Assembly (NCBI GenBank): GCA_039590215.1
Contig: JBDHFX010000030.1
Coordinates: 1 to 18,003 of the forward strand
Reading direction: 5' to 3'
Source of the DNA: CAMYLR01 sp039590215
GTDB lineage: Bacteria > Gemmatimonadota > Gemmatimonadetes > JACCXV01 > JAHWKZ01
Length of the DNA: 18,003 bases
Shown here piece after piece: positions 13,910 to 18,003 of this stretch. The notes under the pieces are model-generated. The model saw only the letters and a list, made by a program, of their open reading frames with translations. It was not told the origin of the DNA and did not search any database. Within the stretch, counting starts at the first letter, position 1. Every line of letters begins with the position of its first letter. The translations under genes and the position numbers were made by a program.

Positions 13910-14793
13910 TCCTTGTCACTGGCGGTGCCGGTGTGATGGGCACCCAACTCGTCAAAGGGTTGATCCAGCGGGGGTTTGAAGTCCGGGTGCTGGACCGCCC
14001 TGGAACCTCGATCGAAGGCGTCGACGTCGAGCTGCGCCACGGCGACGTGAGCGATCCGAAAACACTGGAAGGCGCGTTCGAAGGCGTAGATACGGTGTAC
14101 CATTTGGCAGCGGTGATCATCGCTCACGATCCGAAAGTGTTTCAAGTCGTCAATGTCGGAGGAACCCGCAACATGGTTGAGGGTGCGATCGCAGCCGGTG
14201 TAAAGCACTTCGTCTTCGTCTCATCGGCGTCGGTCTTGTATCCGTTTACGACTCCGTACTCAGAATCAAAACGCGAGTGCGAGCGCATCGTCAGCTCACA
14301 AACCGCGATGAAATACACGATCACCCGCCCTACGCTTGCCTACAACGAGCACGGCGGGCTTGAGTTTAGGATGTTCCTCGACTACTTGGAGCGGTTCCCG
14401 GTGGTTCCATTCATTGGAACCGGGAAGGCGCCCAAGAACCCGGTTCATGTCGACGATCTTTTGAAGGGGTTCCTGGCCGTGGCTGGCAATCCCAACGCCC
14501 ACGACAAGACGTACAACTTCAGCGGCGGTGAAGCGATCTCGATTTGGGACCTCGCAAAGCTCATGCTGAAGCATCGGGGCAAGCAACGCCCGTTCATCCC
14601 GATTCCGGTGTGGGCGTGTAAAATGCTAGCCAGGGGTATGGCACTGGTAATGGAGAAACCGCCGCTTACATGGAACGTCATCGCAGGGATCATCCAAGAC
14701 GCCAACCTCGACCACTCGGATGCGACTCGGGATCTGGGATACGAGCCGATCGGAATACGTCAAGGCCTGGAGCAGATCTGGCCGCTCGGTTAG
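13906..14793 (+). CDS. NAD-dependent sugar epimerase/dehydratase (extended SDR)
   Basis: A 295-residue extended short-chain dehydrogenase/reductase. Seen: nucleotide-binding TGGAGVMG (5-12) at the very N terminus, Asp30 at the end of strand 2 (VRVLD), which favours NAD+ over NADP+, GDVSD (46-50), HLAAV (66-70), a serine strand VSSAS (105-109), and catalytic YSESK with Y118 and K122. The loop between the serine strand and Tyr118 is short for the family. Members epimerise, dehydrate or oxidise nucleotide sugars, or act on 3-beta-hydroxysteroid-like substrates; the substrate cannot be told here. The start overlaps the asnB stop (ATGA) with a strong GGGAGG site, so it is the translationally coupled last gene of the operon. 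It converges with the antiporter gene, leaving five bases between them. Confidence 0.88.
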   Translation: MILVTGGAGVMGTQLVKGLIQRGFEVRVLDRPGTSIEGVDVELRHGDVSDPKTLEGAFEGVDTVYHLAAVIIAHDPKVFQVVNVGGTRNMVEGAIAAGVKHFVFVSSASVLYPFTTPYSESKRECERIVSSQTAMKYTITRPTLAYNEHGGLEFRMFLDYLERFPVVPFIGTGKAPKNPVHVDDLLKGFLAVAGNPNAHDKTYNFSGGEAISIWDLAKLMLKHRGKQRPFIPIPVWACKMLARGMALVMEKPPLTWNVIAGIIQDANLDHSDATRDLGYEPIGIRQGLEQIWPLG

Positions 14794-14798
14794 GTGTC

Positions 14799-16686
14799 TC
14801 AGGCGGCGTCTGTCCGCTGCCCAACCGCGTAGAGTAGGCCCAGCAGCAGACCGGCTCCAAGAACGATCGAGATCCAAGGAGAGAGGCCGTAGGCCGTGGG
14901 GATGTCGCCCACCAGCATGCCTACGACGCCAACCGCCAACGCATACGGAATCTGAGTTCGCACGTGGTCGATGTGGTCCGAGCTGGTTGCCATGCTCGAC
15001 AGAATGGTGGTGTCGGAGATCGGCGAGCAGTGATCGCCCCAGACGGCCCCTGCTAGCACGCCTGAGACGGCACCGACGAGAATCGTGTGTGCGGCGGATG
15101 CCGCCAATCCGGCGTCCGCCGCTAGCGCCACTGCCAACGGCACGACGACTGGCATCATGATCGCCATCGTTCCCCACGAGGTTCCGGTGGCGAAAGAAAC
15201 AAAGGAGCAATCGCGGGTCGAGGTTGCCGGTCAACAGGCTGACGACGTAGCCGGCGGTGTGGATCTCCACGGTAATTGCGCCGATCGACCAGGCGAGCGT
15301 CAGTACGATGCACGCGAACAGCATCGCCTTCAGGCCTGCGACCCACGCGGCCATCGTCTCCTCGAGGTTCAGAATTCTCTGTGAGAGCGTCATGACTGCC
15401 GCCACCACGCAGGCCGCAAACGAACCCCAGATGAGCGATGAGAATGAGTTCCCGTTGGCGACGACGTTCTGAAGGCCGAGGTCGGGATCACCTGCTGCCA
15501 GCACCGCTTCGCGGCCGGTTGTGTACATGCCAATCAGTGTGATCGCCGCCACGGTGCCGATCGGTACGAGCGCGTTCCACCAACGACGTGGCCTGCCTTC
15601 GATGGGATTCAAGATCTCGGCGTCAAAATCACTCGCGGGATTGGCGCCTTCGCGGAGGACTTCTCCCTCTCGGTGAGCGCGCAGTTCGGCCGCCAGCATG
15701 GGGCCATAATCGCGATTCGTCACGATCACCATCAGCACGAAGGCCAACGCCAGGATCGGATAGAACCGGTACGGGATGCTCTGGACGAACAAGACATACG
15801 GCTCGATACCCAGATTGAGCGGCTCCAGCGCGCTGTCGATCAACCCAACCTCGAAGCCGATCCAACCGCCGATCAGCGCGATCGATGCCACCGGCGCGGC
15901 GGTCGAGTCAACGATGTAGGCGAGTTTTTCGCGGCTGATATTGAGACCGTCGGTTACCGGGCGCATCGTGCTGCCGACGATCAGCGTATTCGAGTAGTCG
16001 TCGAAGAAGATCAACAGCCCCATGACGTACGCCGCCAGTTGCCCTCGGATGGGGCCCACCGCATGCCGCGTAATCGAGTCGACGACACCATGGGTACCGC
16101 CGTTGCGGCTGATGATGCCGACCATGCCTCCCAGCAGAAAGGTGAATATCAGGATCTGAGCGTTGTTGGGGTCAGTGATCGCCTCGACGATGTACTTGTC
16201 GATCGTCCGTACTATCGCGGTCAGCGGGTTCCAATTGTAGATGAACAGCGCCCCGAGCCAGACACCCGCCAGGAGCGAAATCACGACCTGTCGAAAAAGC
16301 AGCGCGAACGTGATGGCGATGAGCGAAGGCAAAACTGATAGCCAGCCCGGTAGAACGCGTGTCTGCGCGGTGGCTGACCCTGCCGGCGTTTCCAACGTCA
16401 CCCCGATACCGGGTCGCTCGAGCGCGAGGCCCGCTACCTTGATTGAATCGCCGCCGGCCACCGTGCCGCGGCTAATGGGTTGGGCCGCGCCCGCTATGGT
16501 GACGGTGAACGAGAGGCTGTCTCCGGGGGCAGTCCCTTCGGCTACGACCCACCCCTCGAACGGGACTCCCTCCAAGACTACCCTTGGTAGCTCGAGCCGC
16601 GCCTGATCGGTGGTGGATCGATCTTGTGCGAGCACCGTGGAAGCGGTGCAAGCCAAACCGATCGCGATCGCGAGAACCGGTCTCAC
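14799..16686 (-). pseudogene. Na+/H+ antiporter NhaC family with secreted N-terminal domain, frameshifted
   Basis: About 628 codons if the break is ignored. Seen: signal peptide (VRPVLAIAIGLACTAS...VLA-Q, residues 1-22); a roughly 90-residue Thr/Gly/Val-rich segment that looks like an extracytoplasmic beta-domain; then many membrane helices with NhaC-family motifs, FFDDYSNTLIVGSTMRP in the upstream frame and SFATGTSWGTM and GDHCSPISDTTILSS in the downstream frame. The two parts lie in different frames; +1 at about 15207 joins them. Compared with the family as I remember it, roughly eight residues before SFATG also seem missing, suggesting a small deletion. Unshifted reading runs to 14626 and loses the GDHCSP motif. 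I chose GTG 16686 (TTG 16689 is equally possible): GGAG at 16696-16699 precedes it. ATG 16785 would hide the signal peptide and cover the pyrR promoter. The frameshift could be mutation or sequencing error. Confidence 0.8.
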
Positions 16687-16770
16687 CAAGACGGTCTCCG
16701 TTTGGAAGATCGAGGGATCCCCCCAAACTAACCGCGAGAAGCGTTCAGGAAAGCCCCACCAGCGATTTTG

Positions 16771-16800
16771 TTGACACCCCAGCATCCCGGATCGTAGGTT
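16771..16800 (+). promoter_or_regulatory. putative pyrR-pyrB promoter
   Basis: A perfect -35 TTGACA (16771-16776), an 18-nt spacer and TAGGTT (16795-16800) as -10 sit upstream of pyrR. Transcription would start near 16806-16808, giving a leader of about 55 nt. The -10 overlaps the left arm of the inverted repeat at 16797-16835. Confidence 0.5.
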
Positions 16801-16835
16801 CGGCTCTGCCTTTCAAAAGGGCCGCGAGCCGGACC
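16797..16835 (+). promoter_or_regulatory. long inverted repeat in the pyrR leader, possible operator or RNA switch
   Basis: GGTTCGGCTC (16797-16806) pairs over ten positions, one of them a G-T wobble, with GAGCCGGACC (16826-16835). Nested inside, GCCTTT (16808-16813) pairs with AAGGGC (16817-16822) around a three-base loop. The structure overlaps the putative -10 and ends 15 nt before the pyrR ribosome-binding site. No T-run follows, so it is not a simple terminator, and the classic Bacillus PyrR-binding consensus is not evident. Confidence 0.5.
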
Positions 16836-16850
16836 GACAACACCACTCAC

Positions 16851-16856
16851 AGGAGG
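16851..16856 (+). promoter_or_regulatory. ribosome-binding site deciding the pyrR start
   Basis: AGGAGG, a consensus Shine-Dalgarno, lies five bases before TTG 16862. GTG 16871 and ATG 16877 are further away and would cut conserved N-terminal residues. Confidence 0.8.
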
Positions 16857-16861
16857 CGCGG

Positions 16862-17407
16862 TTGGGGACCGTGATCATGGACGCGCAGGCGATTGACCGT
16901 GCGCTGACGCGGATCGCCCACGAGATCATAGAAGAGACCAGCGGCGTGGAAGACCTGGCGATCATCGGTATTCAGCGCCGCGGGGTACAGCTTGCACAGC
17001 ACATCGTAGCTGAGATCGAGCGCACCGAGGGGAAGGCGCCGCTGAAGGGTGTGATGGACATCACCCTCTACCGGGATGACCTCCAGGCGATCGGCGACCA
17101 AGCGGTGGTTGAGAAGACCGAGATCCCGTTCAAGGTGGAAGGCAAGGTCATTGTGCTTGTCGATGACGTCCTCTACACCGGGCGGACTGTTCGCGCCGCG
17201 CTCAACGAGATAATGGATTTCGGTCGCCCGCGTCGCGTCATGCTCGCAGTGTTGGTCGATCGTGGCCACCGTGAGATCCCGATTCGGGCGGACTTCGTCG
17301 GGAAGAACGTGCCGACCTCAAAGAGTCAGCAGATCAAAGTCAAAGTCCAGGAGCTCGACGGGACGCGCGCCGTAGACTTGGTGGAAAGGGAAGAGGCCGA
17401 CAGCTGA
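16862..17407 (+). CDS. pyrR: PyrR, bifunctional pyrimidine regulator / uracil phosphoribosyltransferase
   Basis: A 181-residue cytoplasmic protein of the usual PyrR length. The family binds pyr mRNA leaders in response to UMP/UTP and PRPP, causing attenuation or translational repression, and also has weak uracil phosphoribosyltransferase activity. Seen: VIMDAQAIDRALTRIAHEI N terminus, IGIQRRGVQLA (35-45), DITLYRDDL (66-74), PRPP-binding VIVLVDDVLYTGRT (96-109), DRGHREIP (133-140) and SKSQQIKVKVQELDG (153-167). TTG is the start because a perfect AGGAGG lies five bases upstream and the N terminus then matches the family. The stop overlaps the apparent CTG start of pyrB. Upstream is a promoter and a hairpin that could be its own target. 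Confidence 0.96.
   Translation: MGTVIMDAQAIDRALTRIAHEIIEETSGVEDLAIIGIQRRGVQLAQHIVAEIERTEGKAPLKGVMDITLYRDDLQAIGDQAVVEKTEIPFKVEGKVIVLVDDVLYTGRTVRAALNEIMDFGRPRRVMLAVLVDRGHREIPIRADFVGKNVPTSKSQQIKVKVQELDGTRAVDLVEREEADS
17388..17396 (+). promoter_or_regulatory. ribosome-binding site for pyrB inside the pyrR end
   Basis: GGGAAGAGG ends seven bases before CTG 17404. It supports translation of pyrB from this unusual codon. Confidence 0.55.
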
Positions 17408-18003
17408 CGTTTCGCCGCAAGGACCTGCTCGGCCTGGCCGGCCTGTCGGCCGAGGAGATCACGGACCTTCTCGACCGCGGCGAGCGCATGCTGGGATCGA
17501 CCGCGGCCAGTGGTCATGTTGCCGCCGGTCTGTCCGTAGCCAACCTCATCCTCGAGCCGTCGACGCGCACCCGCTGTTCGTTCGAGTTGGCCGAACAGCG
17601 GCTGAAGATCGAACGGGTGACGGTGAGCGAGGGGTCGAGTTTCGCTAAGGGTGAGACGCTGTTCGACACGGCGCGGACTCTGGCCGCGATGGGTGTAAAC
17701 ACGTTCGTGCTCCGGCACCCAAAAGTTGGTGCGCCGGAACGTCTGGCGTCCGCCATGCCGAATGCCCACGTTGTCAACGCTGGCGATGGGACCGGCGAGC
17801 ACCCGACACAGGCGCTACTCGACTTGTTGACTCTGCGCCGGTACTGGGGCTCCGTCGAGGCGCGCACGGTGTTGATCGTTGGCGATATTGTCCACAGCCG
17901 GGTGGCGCGATCGAACTATCATGGCTTGATCGCGCTGGATGGGTCGGTCGTTTTTTGCGGACCGGAATCGTTTTTGCCGTCACCCGAAGAGTTTCCCGAA
18001 GCA
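17404..18003 (+). CDS. pyrB: aspartate carbamoyltransferase catalytic chain PyrB, 3' end outside window
   Basis: Catalyses carbamoyl phosphate plus L-aspartate to N-carbamoyl-aspartate, the committed step of pyrimidine synthesis. The first 200 codons are present of about 310 expected. Seen: EPSTRTR carbamoyl-phosphate loop (about 57-63), SSFAKGET (about 78-85) with the lysine that reaches into the neighbouring active site, LRHP (about 102-105), EHPTQALLDL (about 132-141), and the start of the aspartate domain (VLIVGDIVHSRVARSN). No ATG, GTG or TTG lies in this frame between the upstream region and ATG 17488, which would remove 28 conserved residues. CTG 17404, with GGGAAGAGG upstream and overlapping the pyrR TGA as CTGA, is the best start. 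Co-transcribed and probably translationally coupled with pyrR. Confidence 0.95.
   Translation, partial: MTFRRKDLLGLAGLSAEEITDLLDRGERMLGSTAASGHVAAGLSVANLILEPSTRTRCSFELAEQRLKIERVTVSEGSSFAKGETLFDTARTLAAMGVNTFVLRHPKVGAPERLASAMPNAHVVNAGDGTGEHPTQALLDLLTLRRYWGSVEARTVLIVGDIVHSRVARSNYHGLIALDGSVVFCGPESFLPSPEEFPEA

Larger units (their letters stand above)
16690..16861. other. divergent intergenic region between the antiporter gene and pyrR
   Basis: This 172-nt gap holds the leader of the minus-strand antiporter gene and the promoter and leader of pyrR. I see a promoter pair and one long inverted repeat on the pyrR side. I could not pick a convincing promoter for the antiporter gene. Confidence 0.6.

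Noticed and set aside
15195..15215. Programmed frameshift in the antiporter gene
   Set aside because: CTTTG resembles the prfB slip site, but the following codon is TGT rather than a stop, there is no upstream Shine-Dalgarno-like stimulator, and residues also seem to be missing. Mutation or sequencing error is simpler.
15673..16338. 221-codon plus-strand open frame opposite the antiporter gene
   Set aside because: The translation is His/Asp/Arg/Gln-rich without any fold-like pattern, and the opposite strand carries clear conserved NhaC motifs.
16797..16835. Rho-independent terminator before pyrR
   Set aside because: The hairpin is strong but the sequence after it (GACAACACC) has no T-run, and no upstream plus-strand gene needs terminating there.
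1..18003. CRISPR arrays, insertion sequences and phage genes
   Set aside because: I saw no regularly spaced repeats, transposase motifs or phage structural genes on either strand.

Overview
The window is a high-GC (about 60% by eye) bacterial chromosomal segment with dense gene packing and frequent non-ATG starts (TTG, GTG, apparently one CTG). The gene content (tadA, a pyrR-pyrB operon, a cyclic beta-glucan synthase, an NhaC-type antiporter) suggests a Gram-negative-type bacterium. A Gemmatimonadota-like lineage is my best guess, but the assignment is weak because no rRNA or marker protein allows a firm placement.

Layout. (1) 1-531: the 3' end of tRNA-Arg(ACG), then tadA, the deaminase that converts A34 of that same tRNA to inosine. 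(2) 548-694, minus strand: a tiny Lmo0937-like membrane protein. (3) 779-868: tRNA-Ser(CGA), then directly a 2953-residue NdvB/ChvB-type cyclic beta-1,2-glucan synthase (920-9781). (4) 9834-9924: tRNA-Ser(GGA), then directly a compact four-gene operon (9945-14793). It encodes a GT2 polyprenyl-phosphate-sugar-synthase-like glycosyltransferase, a CapK/PaaK-like adenylate-forming enzyme, an AsnB-type glutamine amidotransferase and an extended SDR sugar epimerase/dehydratase. (5) 14799-16686, minus strand: an NhaC-family Na+/H+ antiporter with an unusual secreted N-terminal domain and a frameshift near 15207. (6) 16862-18003: pyrR and the start of pyrB, overlapping, preceded by a promoter and a long inverted repeat.

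How it fits together. Each of the three tRNA genes is followed within 20-51 nt by a protein gene on the same strand, which leaves little or no room for a separate promoter. tadA, ndvB and the GT2 operon may therefore be expressed as tRNA-mRNA dicistrons. The middle of the window (ndvB plus the four-gene operon) looks devoted to envelope carbohydrates: a periplasmic cyclic glucan and an unidentified, probably amidated or acyl-activated, lipid-linked sugar product. The ends are housekeeping: tRNA modification and pyrimidine synthesis.

The best candidate for an undescribed system is the 9945-14793 operon. The strongest oddities are the tRNA-Arg(ACG)-tadA pairing, the CTG start of pyrB, the hairpin in front of pyrR and the damaged antiporter.
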